Shown: positions 29,283 to 39,077, counted from the stretch's first letter. The stretch is DNA of 64,000 bases from Pseudohalioglobus sediminis (GCF_008370495.1 NZ_VTUX01000003.1:1-64000); one strand, 5' to 3'. A program made the numbers and translations. The notes: a model not told the origin generated them from the sequence alone.

Positions 29283-29332
29283 TTTATTCAAAATGTACTT
29301 GTTTCTGAATTTTATTCAAAATATGCTTGTTT
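29283..29332. promoter_or_regulatory. Direct repeats and operator between the SDR and ACAD genes
   Basis: Two 22-bp copies, 29283-29304 and 29311-29332, share TTTATTCAAAAT at the start and CTTGTTT at the end, with a 28-bp period. Between them CTGAA-TTTTA-TTCAA (29305-29319) has the same half-site spacing as the palindromes at 16017 and 22755. Each repeat carries a minus-strand TTGAAT. Confidence 0.6.
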
Positions 29333-29389
29333 GCGTCTAGCAAGTATAGACCGGAGTTTCCGGCCGGTAAACAAAAAAGGAGCGCACCC

Positions 29390-30691
29390 GTGAGTTGGAG
29401 TTTTGAAACAGATCCCGAATTCCAGGCCAGTCTCGACTGGATTGATACCTTTACTCGCGAGGAGATAGAACCTCTTGACCTGGTGTTTCGTGGCCCGGGA
29501 GACCCCTGGGATCCGGATTCACCCGCCGCCAGGGCCATGGCGCCGCTCAAGGAAATCGTCAAGGAAAAGCGCCTCTGGGCCTGCCACATCGGTCCGGAAC
29601 TGGGCGGCGAAGGTTACGGCCAGGTCAAACTCGGGCTGATGAACGAGATCCTGGGCCGCAGTCGTTTTGGCCCCTCGGTGTTCGGCTGCCAGGCACCTGA
29701 TTCCGGTAACGCTGAAATCCTGGCCCACTTCGGCACCGAGGAACAGAAGGCGAAGTACCTGCAGCCGCTGCTGGATGGCAAGATTGCCTCCTGCTATTCC
29801 ATGACCGAACCCCAGGCCGGCGCAGACCCGGCGGAATTTACCTGCACCGCCGTGCGCGATGGTGACGAGTGGGTCATTAACGGCGAGAAATGGTTCGCCT
29901 CCCACGCGCGCTTCTCCGAGTTCCTGCTGGTCATGGTGGTCACTAACCCCGATGTACCCATCCATGAGGGCGCGTCCATCGTGCTGGTTGAAAAGGGCAC
30001 GCCGGGGATGGAGATCCTGCGCAATTCTGCCGTTGGTCCCTACGTCGAGCAGGGTGACGGCGTGCACGGCTACATTCGTTTTACCGATTGCCGCGTGCCG
30101 GCCGACAACCTGCTGGGCGAAGAAGGCAAGGGCTTCCTGGTCGCCCAGACCCGTCTCGGTGGCGGCCGCGTGCACCACGCCATGCGCAGTGTCGGCAAGT
30201 TGAAGAAAGCCATGGACATGATGTGTGAGCGGGCGCTGAGCAGGACCACCAAGGGCGAACTGCTGTCACAGAAACAGTTTACCCAGGAGAAAATCGCCGA
30301 CAGCTACACCCAGATCCTGCAGTACCGGCTGCACGTTCTCTACACAGCGTGGCTGATCGACAAGCACAAGGAATACAACCGCGAGGTACGCAAGGAGATT
30401 GCCGCCATCAAGGCAGCGACACCCAAAGTCCTGCAGGAAGTGGTCTACCGCGCCATGCACCTGCACGGCAGCCTCGGCATGTCGGATGAAATTCCGCTGA
30501 TGTATATGTGGGCTGACATTCCCGAACTCGGCGTGGTAGACGGCCCCACCGAAGTGCACAAGATCACCGTGGCACGCACCGTATTGCGTGATTACGAGGC
30601 AGCACCGGGGATGTTCCCCACTTATCACACACCAACCCAGCGCGCCAAGGCGCTGGAAAAATATGGGCACTACCTGAATACCAACGACTGA
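29390..30691 (+). CDS. Acyl-CoA dehydrogenase, ACAD10/11 type
   Basis: 433 residues. FAD-site blocks CYSMTEPQAGADP and VINGEKWFAS, RLGGGRVHHAMRSVG..MCERA, and VVDGPTEVHK (Asp where most ACADs differ) match ACAD10/11. Those enzymes, with an APH kinase, remove the hydroxyl of 4-hydroxyacyl-CoA as phosphate. The kinase here is a separate divergent gene. GTG 29390 has AAGGAG seven bases upstream; the in-frame region before it lies in the regulatory DNA. Confidence 0.92.
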   Translation: MSWSFETDPEFQASLDWIDTFTREEIEPLDLVFRGPGDPWDPDSPAARAMAPLKEIVKEKRLWACHIGPELGGEGYGQVKLGLMNEILGRSRFGPSVFGCQAPDSGNAEILAHFGTEEQKAKYLQPLLDGKIASCYSMTEPQAGADPAEFTCTAVRDGDEWVINGEKWFASHARFSEFLLVMVVTNPDVPIHEGASIVLVEKGTPGMEILRNSAVGPYVEQGDGVHGYIRFTDCRVPADNLLGEEGKGFLVAQTRLGGGRVHHAMRSVGKLKKAMDMMCERALSRTTKGELLSQKQFTQEKIADSYTQILQYRLHVLYTAWLIDKHKEYNREVRKEIAAIKAATPKVLQEVVYRAMHLHGSLGMSDEIPLMYMWADIPELGVVDGPTEVHKITVARTVLRDYEAAPGMFPTYHTPTQRAKALEKYGHYLNTND

Positions 30692-30735
30692 AGCACCTGC
30701 CTGCCCGCAGCAGGCCTGAGACGAGGAGAATGATA

Positions 30736-32367
30736 ATGACCGCTCAGCAGAAACCCGATTTTGATTCCATTGTAATAGGCGCAGGCTTTGCAGGGCTCGC
30801 GCTGATTCATTATTTGCGCGAAGCCGGCCAGTCTGTGCGCGTGTTCGACAAGGCCAGCGATATCGGCGGCACCTGGACCTGGAACCGTTATCCGGGTGCG
30901 ATGACCGATAGCGAGAGCTACTACTACTGCCTGACCTTCTCCAGGGAACTGTTGCAGGAATGGTCCTGGACGCGTCGCTACCCGGACTGGGAAGAGACCC
31001 ATCGCTACATGCACTTTGTGGCGGATAAGATCGATGCCTGGCCGTCCATCCAGCTGGAAACCGAAGTCGTCAGCGCCGATTACCAGAATGACACCGGCCT
31101 GTGGCTGGTTACCACCGGCGATGGCAAGACCCACACCTGCAAGTACTTCATCAGCGGTATGGGCATGATTTCAGAGCCCGTCATCCCGAAGATCAAGGGC
31201 ATGGACACTTTCAAGGGGCCGCTGTTTCACTCCTCGCGCTGGCCGCAGGAAGGCCTGGACTATGCCGGCAAGCGCGTGGGTATCATCGGTGCGGGCGCCA
31301 CCACTGTGCAGATGACGCCAGTGATGGCCGAGACCGCCGAGAGCGTCACCGTGTTCCAGCGCACGCCCAATTTCATCCTGCCGGCAATGCAGAAGCCGAT
31401 GACGCCGGAGTGGGAAGCAGATATCAAGTCACACTACGACGACATCGTGGCCAAGTGTCGCAACCATGTTTTCGGCATGGCCTTCGACAGCCCGGTTGGG
31501 CGCAATTATGCCGATACAGCGCCGGAAGATGCGCAGCGTATCTTTGAAGAGAACTGGACCGGCAGTTTCCGCTGGGTGTTTGAGACCTTCGATGACCTGC
31601 TGTCCAACCCCGACGCCAACAAGGCCGCGTCACAGTTCATCATCGACAAGATGAAAGAGCGTATCGACGACCCCGAGATCGCGGAGCTGCTAACGCCATC
31701 CACGGACGACTATCCCCTCTTTGCCAAGCGCCCGCCGCTGGACCATGGTTATCTGGAGTCCTTCAATCGCGATAATGTGCACCTGGTCGACATCAAGGAC
31801 CGTGAACCCATCGTCGAGATCACGGAGACCGGTGTGCGCACTACCGAGAACGATTACGAGTTCGACATCATCGTGCTCGCGACCGGCTTCCGTGCCTACA
31901 CCGGCGCGCTGGAAGCCTTCCCCATCCGCGGCAAGAGCGGGCAGTCGCTGGCGGAAAAGTGGCAGGAGACTTCCAACTCCATCATGGGTGTCTGCGTTGC
32001 CGATTTCCCCAACCTGTTCATCATCACTGGCCCCCAGGCGCCCTTCGCCAACCTGCCGACTTCGATTGAGCAGAACGCGATGTGGATCGCTGATTGCATC
32101 AAGAAAATGGAAGGTGATGGTTACGACCTGTTCGAGCCCCGGCAGGACGCGGAGGATGAATGGTCCGCCCATGTTTCTGAAGTGCATGAACAGACCCTCA
32201 TGGCAGAGGGTGACAAGGTAAATTCCTGGATGATGGGAGCCAACATCGAGAACCACAAACCACGGGTGCTGATTTATTTCGGCGGCGCCAACGTCTACTA
32301 CGACAAGCTGCGCGAGTCAGTGAACGATGGTTTCCCCGAACTGGAGTTTCGCCGCCTGGCGGGCTGA
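30736..32367 (+). CDS. Type I Baeyer-Villiger-like flavin monooxygenase
   Basis: 543 residues. FAD Rossmann GAGFAG (15-20), BVMO fingerprint FKGPLFHSSRWP (159-170) and NADPH Rossmann GAGATT (185-190) in the expected order, and GTWTWNRYPGAMTDSESYYY. These enzymes turn ketones, often cyclic, into esters or lactones. ATG 30736 is seven bases from GAGGAG; ATG 30730 is too close. Same strand and probably same transcript as the ACAD gene, 44 bp upstream. Confidence 0.93.
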   Translation: MTAQQKPDFDSIVIGAGFAGLALIHYLREAGQSVRVFDKASDIGGTWTWNRYPGAMTDSESYYYCLTFSRELLQEWSWTRRYPDWEETHRYMHFVADKIDAWPSIQLETEVVSADYQNDTGLWLVTTGDGKTHTCKYFISGMGMISEPVIPKIKGMDTFKGPLFHSSRWPQEGLDYAGKRVGIIGAGATTVQMTPVMAETAESVTVFQRTPNFILPAMQKPMTPEWEADIKSHYDDIVAKCRNHVFGMAFDSPVGRNYADTAPEDAQRIFEENWTGSFRWVFETFDDLLSNPDANKAASQFIIDKMKERIDDPEIAELLTPSTDDYPLFAKRPPLDHGYLESFNRDNVHLVDIKDREPIVEITETGVRTTENDYEFDIIVLATGFRAYTGALEAFPIRGKSGQSLAEKWQETSNSIMGVCVADFPNLFIITGPQAPFANLPTSIEQNAMWIADCIKKMEGDGYDLFEPRQDAEDEWSAHVSEVHEQTLMAEGDKVNSWMMGANIENHKPRVLIYFGGANVYYDKLRESVNDGFPELEFRRLAG

Positions 32368-32385
32368 GCGCGCCACCCTGCCCGG

Positions 32386-32416
32386 TCCCGGCACGGACCT
32401 GACCGTCCTGCCGGGA
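32386..32416 (+). terminator. Hairpin after the BVMO gene
   Basis: TCCCGGCA(C)GGAC pairs with GTCCTGCCGGGA with one bulged C and a short loop; no strong T-run follows (ATAATT). Located in the 107-bp gap between convergent genes, so it could act as a terminator or RNA 3' stabiliser. Confidence 0.5.
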
Positions 32417-32474
32417 TAATTGCGCTAGCGATAAGTCGCCGACCTCCCAGCCTTTAATTGCCAGGCACCTTGAC

Positions 32475-33311
32475 TCAGGTGTCCAGGCCCGCCTTGCCCG
32501 CTTCCCGAATAATCGGGCTGTACTCCGCAAACGCCGGTCCCGCCGGCGTCGCACCCACAGTAATGCCGGCATCGGTGGTCAGCGTATGACCGGTGGTGTA
32601 ACCGGATTCGTCGCTGGCCAGCCAGAGCACCGCGTTGGCCACGTCCTCCGCAAGTCCGGGACGCCCGCGCAGCGGTGACAGTTCTGCCAGTTGCGCCTTG
32701 GCACCCTCGATATCACCGGGATCACCGGTCATGACGTTTGCCACCATCGGTGTCGCCATGCTGGCAGCAGCAATACTGTTGACGCGCACACCATGACGGG
32801 CCAGCTCTGCGGCCACGTTCTTGGTGAGACCCACCACACCGTGCTTGGCTGCGGCGTAGGCATGCGGACCGAGCCCACCCATGACCCCGGCAGTGCTGGC
32901 CATGGTGATAATGGAGCCACTGCCCTGGGGCGCCATCACTCGCGCGGCATGCTTCATCGCGTAGAAGGTGCCATTGAGCAATACGTCGATACTGAAGCGC
33001 CACTCCTCCCCCGGCGTGGTCGCCAGCGGCCCCACTGCACCGACGATACCGGCGCTGTGAAACAGGATATCGAGTTGCCCGTAACGCTCCACCGTGGCGT
33101 CAACTGCCGTGGCCAGATCCTCCTCGCGGGTCACGTCGCAGCGAGAGAAAAAACCGTTGTCGCCCAGAGTGGAAGCCAGGGCCCTGCCCTCCTCTTCCTG
33201 GATGTCACCGAGACAGATGCGACAGCCTTCGCGGCTCAGGCGTTCCACTGCCGCGGCACCAAGGCCGCTGGCCGCACCCGTGATCAATGCTGTCTTACCG
33301 GCAAGACGCAT
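32475..33311 (-). CDS. Short-chain dehydrogenase/reductase
   Basis: 278 residues: TGAASGLG, acidic D36 region GDIQ suggesting NAD(H), HSAG, MASTAG, YAAAK. Resembles hydroxysteroid/cyclic alcohol dehydrogenases only in the general way of this family. Last gene of the operon SnoaL-TonB receptor-SnoaL-SDR (36778 to 32475), 59 bp after the second SnoaL gene. Confidence 0.9.
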   Translation of the reverse strand: MRLAGKTALITGAASGLGAAAVERLSREGCRICLGDIQEEEGRALASTLGDNGFFSRCDVTREEDLATAVDATVERYGQLDILFHSAGIVGAVGPLATTPGEEWRFSIDVLLNGTFYAMKHAARVMAPQGSGSIITMASTAGVMGGLGPHAYAAAKHGVVGLTKNVAAELARHGVRVNSIAAASMATPMVANVMTGDPGDIEGAKAQLAELSPLRGRPGLAEDVANAVLWLASDESGYTTGHTLTTDAGITVGATPAGPAFAEYSPIIREAGKAGLDT

Positions 33312-33370
33312 GCGTACGCTCCTCTATTTCATTAGTCTGGTTGCAAGACGAAGCTATGGCCGCCAGCGTC

Positions 33371-33946
33371 TCAGTCGCCGCGCTGGCAATAGAGCAGGTC
33401 CTCTGGCGCCCTGCGGCCAATCGTCTCGGGATCAATATCGTAGAAGCCCTGCGAAGCGGGCGGCTCCATGCGCGTCCAGTCGGTCATGCCGGTGCGTGAG
33501 ACGATCCTCCACTCACCGTCACGCAGGGCGAACTCGTCGAGATAGCGCCCGCCCACGAAGTAGTCCATTTCCGTATCAAAAGCGGCAGCGCCGGCGAGCG
33601 GATCGCCCACCGGCCTGAGCCGGTGAAAAGCCGTAAAGTAGGTTTCCGACCGCGCGCTGTGGTCACCGTCAAATTCGATAAGGGTATTACCGAGCTGATG
33701 GTGCGTGCGCGTGGCAGTACCCAGAACATCGAAAGCGAAAGCGACAAAGTCCCCTGGCTGCCCTGCCGACGCAGGTGCATCGGGATCGGACGAGGGGCCC
33801 TCGTAGAAGTGACGGTGCCGCGAGCCGGGATGGAAAACACTGCGCAACAGTGCTTCATCCATGCGGTCGATAGCGCGGGCATAGCGGACGATCACCTCGG
33901 TGATCGCCTGCTTGGCCAGCAGTTGCTGCAAATCGTCCATTGCCAT
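33371..33946 (-). CDS. SnoaL/NTF2-like protein
   Basis: 191 residues of the NTF2-like fold (KQAITEVIVRYARAIDRMDEALLRSVFHPGSRHRHFYEG; YFVGGRYLDEFALRDGEWRIVSRTGMTDWTRM). GGGGAG precedes ATG 33946 by eight bases; it lies 17 bp after the receptor gene. Exact reaction unknown; relatives in degradation clusters include dehydratases and dioxygenase small subunits. Confidence 0.86.
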   Translation of the reverse strand: MAMDDLQQLLAKQAITEVIVRYARAIDRMDEALLRSVFHPGSRHRHFYEGPSSDPDAPASAGQPGDFVAFAFDVLGTATRTHHQLGNTLIEFDGDHSARSETYFTAFHRLRPVGDPLAGAAAFDTEMDYFVGGRYLDEFALRDGEWRIVSRTGMTDWTRMEPPASQGFYDIDPETIGRRAPEDLLYCQRGD

Positions 33947-33963
33947 CCAGATCACTCCCCGCT

Positions 33964-36234
33964 TCAGTTACCGAAATCGTAGATCACCTCGAAGCCGTAG
34001 GTGCGCGGCGGGCGCGTGGCGGCATAGGACCACAGGCCGGCGACGTCATAGCCGTGGATGTAGCCATCCTCGTCGGTCAGGTTGCGGCCGAACAGGCTGA
34101 AGGTAAATCCGTTGATGGCATAGTTCACGGACGCATCGATCAGGTTCTGGGCGTCGTTCTCCAGTTCCGGCACGTTGGTCACGTTCACAAAGTGCTCACC
34201 GATGTAGTGGTAGGCGCCACGCACCCAGGCTGTACCGCCCGCCATATCCCACTCATAGGTAGCGTCCAGTGTGCCGGTAAGGTCCGGTGCGCGCCGGAAA
34301 TCCAGACCGGAAAGGTCCACGATACCGCCGTCGAGGTCAGTGTACTGGAAGTCATCGTACTCCGAATCAAGATAGCCGAGATTGGCGCGCAGGCTGAGGC
34401 CGTCACCGATAAAGGCCTGGATATCCAGTTCAATACCCTGCAGCGTGGCGCTGGCGGCGTTGGTGACCACGGTCTTCTGGCCGGTGTCATTGTTGTCGGG
34501 CAGCTGCAGTTCTTCCTGCTTGTCGTCATACTCGAGGTAGAAGATGTTGGCGTTGACGCGCAGGCGGTTATCCATCCACTCCGACTTGATCCCGAACTCA
34601 TAGTTATCCACGGTTTCCGGGTCGTAGGCTTCGCGGGCCTCGACCAGGTTTGCCACCCGGCCATTGAAGCCGCCGCTGCGGAAACCGTTCGAGTAGGTTG
34701 CAAACAACATCACGTCATCGCTGAAGTTATAGGTCAGGCCGACGCGTGGCGTGAACTCACTCCACTCTTCGTCAGGGTGATCATTGAACTCGCCGCTGAT
34801 GGTATTGACCAGGCCGTACTGCCGGCTTTCTTTTTCATCCTTGGTATAACGGCCTCCCAGGGTAACCGACAGGGCATCCGTGAGTTTGTAGTCGGCTTCG
34901 AAAAACAACGCACTGGAATCGGTTTCCTGGCTGGAGAACTGGTACAGATCCAGGAACTGGCCGGGGAAGTCGGGGTTGAAGCCGATATAACTGTTGAGGT
35001 CGATCGAGTACTCAGAGTTCCACAGGTAGGCCCCGGCAACGAACGTCAGGTTGCCGCGCGCGTCATAGGTGAGACGTAACTCGTGACTGTCCTGCTCGTA
35101 GTCCGCCGGCCGGTCGGTGCCGTAAAGCAGTTCCGGCGTGCCATCCCAGTTGGAGAGAATGGTTTCCTCCGACTCCCAGCTGCCATACAGGTAGTCCAGA
35201 CGCATATTGGCATTGATATCCCAGCGCACTTCAAAGGTATGCGCATCGGTATCAAACGTCGCTTCCATTGGCACACGGGCCAGCTGGTCCGGGTTCAGCA
35301 CCACGAAGGGGTTGTTACGGTCCGCCAGCTTACCCGCAGGACGATAGCCGACTTGCGCGATCTCGCGACGGTCGCCGGTAATCGGCTTGTCCAGTGAAGG
35401 CGAGCAGTAGCCGAAGCCCGAGCAGAAAGCGTGGCGCTGCTGTGCAGTGTTCAGCAGGGGTGGCGTGTCCTGCTCCGTTTCCTCTTTTTTGTAGGTATAT
35501 TCAAACGCCAGGTCATTGGTAGGCTCCCACAGCAGGTTGATACCGTAGGACTGGTAATCGTTACGTCCTGCATCCCGGTTGAGGGTGACGTTATCGTAAT
35601 AACCTTCCTGCTGGTCGCGCTTGGCCAGGCTGATCTTGGCGGCGAAATCCTCACCAATGCCGAAGTTGAAAATACCATCCGCGTACCAGGTGTCGTAATT
35701 CTCCGCGCCCACACGCACCTTGGCGCCAAGTTCTCCGGTGGGCTGGGTCGTGGTGACGTTGATCAGACCACCAATCGTGTTGCGGCCGAAGAGCGTGCCC
35801 TGCGGACCACGCAGGACTTCAATGCTGGCCAGGTCAATGCTGCGCAGCAGCGAGCCCGCATTGGCGCCGATGAATATGCCATCGACCACCACACCCACAG
35901 CCGGGTCGAAGTTCTTCTCAACATCCGCGACCCCGATACCGCGGATGAAAATCGCCGCGACACCACCAGGACCCTGCGCCGTATCATCAATTATCAGGTT
36001 GGGCGAAACACTTGCCAGGTCAGTGATGTCGCGGGCGAAGGCGCGCTCAATCTCAGTTTTACTCAAAGCGCTGACAGCCAGCCCCACATTCTGCATGCTC
36101 TCCTCGCGCTTACGCGCCGTCACCACAATTTCTTCCAGCGCCCCATCGGCTGCGAACGCAGAAGCTGAGGTCGACAAACCTGCGACAGTGGTTACGGCCA
36201 GGGATACTGCGGTACTCAGTGTTTTCATGCTCAT
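33964..36234 (-). CDS. TonB-dependent outer-membrane receptor
   Basis: 756 residues: signal peptide (MKTLSTAVSLAVTTVAGLS..AFA), TonB-box-like EEIVVTARKREES, plug LRGPQGTLFGRNTIGGLINVTT, barrel ending YGFEVIYDFGN. Same broad family as the receptor at 13510 but a different sequence, suggesting two related substrates. Start ATG 36234 (or 36228). The operon begins with a SnoaL gene 55 bp upstream. Confidence 0.93.
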   Translation of the reverse strand: MSMKTLSTAVSLAVTTVAGLSTSASAFAADGALEEIVVTARKREESMQNVGLAVSALSKTEIERAFARDITDLASVSPNLIIDDTAQGPGGVAAIFIRGIGVADVEKNFDPAVGVVVDGIFIGANAGSLLRSIDLASIEVLRGPQGTLFGRNTIGGLINVTTTQPTGELGAKVRVGAENYDTWYADGIFNFGIGEDFAAKISLAKRDQQEGYYDNVTLNRDAGRNDYQSYGINLLWEPTNDLAFEYTYKKEETEQDTPPLLNTAQQRHAFCSGFGYCSPSLDKPITGDRREIAQVGYRPAGKLADRNNPFVVLNPDQLARVPMEATFDTDAHTFEVRWDINANMRLDYLYGSWESEETILSNWDGTPELLYGTDRPADYEQDSHELRLTYDARGNLTFVAGAYLWNSEYSIDLNSYIGFNPDFPGQFLDLYQFSSQETDSSALFFEADYKLTDALSVTLGGRYTKDEKESRQYGLVNTISGEFNDHPDEEWSEFTPRVGLTYNFSDDVMLFATYSNGFRSGGFNGRVANLVEAREAYDPETVDNYEFGIKSEWMDNRLRVNANIFYLEYDDKQEELQLPDNNDTGQKTVVTNAASATLQGIELDIQAFIGDGLSLRANLGYLDSEYDDFQYTDLDGGIVDLSGLDFRRAPDLTGTLDATYEWDMAGGTAWVRGAYHYIGEHFVNVTNVPELENDAQNLIDASVNYAINGFTFSLFGRNLTDEDGYIHGYDVAGLWSYAATRPPRTYGFEVIYDFGN

Positions 36235-36289
36235 AGTCGGTGCTCTCACTCTTGTAATAGTTAATGGGTGTTGTGCTACTTGCGATGCC

Positions 36290-36778
36290 TCATGAGGTTG
36301 CTGGCGGCACCAGGCGGGTGCCGGGTACCGGATTAAAATAGTGAATGGTCACGCCGCGCTCGAGGATCTTCCATATACCTTCGCGGCGCTGCAGCGTATC
36401 CCGGTAGGTGGCGCCAACGATCTGGCAGACCTCTTCCCCAACGAGCGTACCAACGCAATCGACGTCGCAGATGGCGGTGGCGCTGTCTGCGCCCCCGAAC
36501 TGAATAACGTGGTTGGTGGTGAGGTGGTGTGACTCCTGCCAGGCTGGCCAGAGCACCTCGTGCACTGCAGTGTGAATACCCTCGTGCCCTTCAAAGCTGC
36601 CGAAAGGAGGGCCGATATTCCAGGTACAGTCAGGCCACCAGATGGCCAGGAAACGGTCGTAGTCGCGCTTGTCGAAACCGTGACAGTAATCCGACGCAAG
36701 ATCCCTGATGGCAATACGACTCTCCAGCTCGTCTAGACGAACCAGTAACTGCTCCACTGCCTTTTGACTCTGCGCCAT
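36290..36778 (-). CDS. SnoaL/NTF2-like protein
   Basis: 162 residues (ESRIAIRDLASDYCHGFDKRDYDRFLAIWWPDCTWNIG; HHLTTNHVIQFGGADSATAICDVDC), a form often seen in SDR/BVMO catabolic clusters. First gene of the operon leading into the receptor. Its promoter has the 15-bp operator at 36849-36863. Confidence 0.86.
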   Translation of the reverse strand: MAQSQKAVEQLLVRLDELESRIAIRDLASDYCHGFDKRDYDRFLAIWWPDCTWNIGPPFGSFEGHEGIHTAVHEVLWPAWQESHHLTTNHVIQFGGADSATAICDVDCVGTLVGEEVCQIVGATYRDTLQRREGIWKILERGVTIHYFNPVPGTRLVPPATS

Positions 36779-36843
36779 AAGCAATACCCGGAACTTTGCG
36801 GTGTTGGCGGGGGCGACCTCAACTGTCGCACCTGCCGGGTTTC

Positions 36844-36872
36844 ATTATCTTGTTTTGAACAAGCAAGTTAAA
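36844..36872 (-). promoter_or_regulatory. Promoter with CTTGTT-N3-AACAAG operator in the spacer
   Basis: Minus strand: -35 TTTAAC (36872-36867), 17-bp spacer, -10 GATAAT (36849-36844). The palindrome CTTGTTTTGAACAAG (36849-36863) fills the spacer. It lies in the 179-bp gap between the SnoaL gene and the end of the quinohaemoprotein gene; nothing else was seen in that gap. Confidence 0.65.
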
Positions 36873-36957
36873 TGCAAAGCGTTTTCAAGTCAACTGCTGT
36901 CGCCCTGCCCGGTGACGAAATCCTGCCCGCAGGCGAGCCCCGGTGCGCCTGCTGCCG

Positions 36958-39066
36958 CTACGACTCCGGCAGCGCGAAAACGTACAGCGCCTGGCCGTTG
37001 GTGGGCTGGTAGATTTCGGGCAGGACCGTGGCAGTCAATGCCCTGAACACACCGATGCCTGTCGGTACCGCGATGTACTGCCTGCCATTAACGCTGTAGG
37101 TGACAGGGTAACCGTGCAGCGGCGCGGCAAGACGTGTGCGCCAAAGTCTTTTGCCATTGCGCACATCAAAGGCGGTGAAATACCTGTCGACGTCGCCAAT
37201 AAACGCCAGCCCACCGCCTGTGGTCAGCACGCCGGTGAGGAACATGGCCCGCTGTTCGACACTCCACTTTTCCTTAAGGGTGCCAACATCCCACGCCGCG
37301 AGCCTGCCCAGCTTGCCATCTACGCCCGGCATCTCATAGGTGCGCGAATCGCCCCCGTACCCGCCGGCACCCAGTTCCATATCCACCTTGCGCCCTACCA
37401 GGTCGGAGCACAACTGGTGCAAGGGGATGATGAGCGAGCGCGTTTCCGGACTATAGGCTGTAGCCTGCCAGTTATGGCCTCCGTAGATGCCGGGGCATGC
37501 CTGAATGGTATCGCCGATGCCGGCCTCGAGTATGTCGTCGCGATAGCGCACACGCCCGGTGTCACGATCGATATCGGCGTAAATATTCTGTGCCTGGGTC
37601 TCGGCCAGGTCGATAAATTTGCCGGTCCTGGCATCCAGTTGCCAGAGCAGGCCGTCTTTGCCGATGGTATACAAGCGCTTGCTGCCGCCCTGCTCGATCA
37701 AGACGCGCTCGAAGCCTACTTCCATGTCGATGGTTTCACCCGGCACGTGCTGGAAGTGCCAGACGATCTCGCCGGTTTGCGGGCGTAGCGCCAGGGTTGA
37801 ATTGGTGTACAGGGCCGCATCCCGTGCGGACATACCCCGACTCGCTGCCACCCAGGGTTTGGCCTGTGACGTGCCGATGAAAAAGAGATCCAGCTCGGCG
37901 TCGTAACTGCCCGCTATCCAGCTGTCCGCGCCTGCCCGCAGTTCAGGGGGCAGGCCGGCCCAGGTGTCGTCGCCGGGGGTGCCCGGCAGGGCGATCGTGG
38001 AAGTACGCCACAGTTCCTCGCCGGTATCGGGATCGTGGCCGGTGATGAAACAGCCGTCTTCGGTATACAGTTCACAACCATTAATGCCGCTCAGCACCAC
38101 ACCACCGCCGACGACAGGTCCCGCGGTGTGGGTATAGGCCTGCCGGTAATCCGCCTTGGGCGTTCGCCACACCTGCTCACCGGTGCGCGCGTCGATGGCA
38201 ACGATAGCGGCGTCGTAGGTAGCCAGGAAAATCTTGTCGCCGTACAGCGCGATATTGCGCACCGGGCCGCCGAGCGTGCGCGCTTCAGGTGGAAACTGGT
38301 ACTGGTATTCCCAAATCACGCTGCCGGTGTCGGCGGCGACGGCCTGGACTTTATTGCCCGGGTGAGTGAGATACATGATGCCATCGTGCACCAACGGGGT
38401 GACCTGGTTACTGCCGTCGGCCATGGCCAGGGACCACACCAGGGTAAGTTCGCTGACATTGCCACTGTTGACCTGGTCGAGGGGGCTGTAGCCCCAGCCG
38501 TCCCGCGTGCGCCGCCAACTCAGCCAGTCGCCGGGCTGCGGCTTCTCCAGTTCGGCCTCGGTGACCGTCTGGAATGATGCCAAAGCGGTATTGGTAAAGC
38601 CGGACTTGCTGCGCGCGGCGGTATCAATGGTATCGGCGGAGCCCCAACTCTCCATGGCCTGGCCCGGATCCAGCTTTACCGGCTCGCCGCTGGCGATTGA
38701 CAACGGCGCTTCCGCGGACAGCAGGCCGCGAAGCGGAAGACCGTTCTCAGCCAGCACATAGGCCACTATGGACAGGTGCTGCGCCTCACTCAGGCCGCTG
38801 CTTTCGCCGGGTGGCATATTGACCTGGTTGAAGCGCAGTAAGGCGGTGGAGTCACGATCACCCCAACGATCCATGAAGGCTGACCCGCGCAGGGCTGTGC
38901 CATGTGCAGAGCCTCGCAACGTCATCGCGTGACACTGCGAGCACCTGTCGTTGTAGAGAGACTTGCCGCTGCCCAGTTGGGCAGCAAGTGCGTCTGGCGG
39001 TGCCGCCAGCGCGCTGGGGGAAAGATAGAAAGTCAGCAGACCGACCGCAACAACGCGTGCTATCAC
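36958..39066 (-). CDS. PQQ-dependent quinohaemoprotein alcohol dehydrogenase-like protein
   Basis: 702 residues: signal peptide (to ALA-APP), cytochrome c domain with CSQCH (42-46) at the N-terminus, then an eight-bladed PQQ propeller with [11 protein letters not shown] and [16 protein letters not shown]. In ordinary quinohaemoprotein alcohol dehydrogenases the haem domain is C-terminal. The vicinal Cys pair of PQQ alcohol dehydrogenases is not present. GTG start 39066 has AGAGGTG upstream. It is controlled by the palindrome at 39084-39098, so probably co-regulated with the receptor operon. Confidence 0.87.
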   Translation of the reverse strand: MIARVVAVGLLTFYLSPSALAAPPDALAAQLGSGKSLYNDRCSQCHAMTLRGSAHGTALRGSAFMDRWGDRDSTALLRFNQVNMPPGESSGLSEAQHLSIVAYVLAENGLPLRGLLSAEAPLSIASGEPVKLDPGQAMESWGSADTIDTAARSKSGFTNTALASFQTVTEAELEKPQPGDWLSWRRTRDGWGYSPLDQVNSGNVSELTLVWSLAMADGSNQVTPLVHDGIMYLTHPGNKVQAVAADTGSVIWEYQYQFPPEARTLGGPVRNIALYGDKIFLATYDAAIVAIDARTGEQVWRTPKADYRQAYTHTAGPVVGGGVVLSGINGCELYTEDGCFITGHDPDTGEELWRTSTIALPGTPGDDTWAGLPPELRAGADSWIAGSYDAELDLFFIGTSQAKPWVAASRGMSARDAALYTNSTLALRPQTGEIVWHFQHVPGETIDMEVGFERVLIEQGGSKRLYTIGKDGLLWQLDARTGKFIDLAETQAQNIYADIDRDTGRVRYRDDILEAGIGDTIQACPGIYGGHNWQATAYSPETRSLIIPLHQLCSDLVGRKVDMELGAGGYGGDSRTYEMPGVDGKLGRLAAWDVGTLKEKWSVEQRAMFLTGVLTTGGGLAFIGDVDRYFTAFDVRNGKRLWRTRLAAPLHGYPVTYSVNGRQYIAVPTGIGVFRALTATVLPEIYQPTNGQALYVFALPES

Positions 39067-39077
39067 TGGGCGACACC

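Noticed and set aside
36801-37046. 81-codon plus-strand frame between the SnoaL and quinohaemoprotein genes.
   Set aside because: Overlaps the end of a certain gene, lies on the operator region, and has low-complexity composition.
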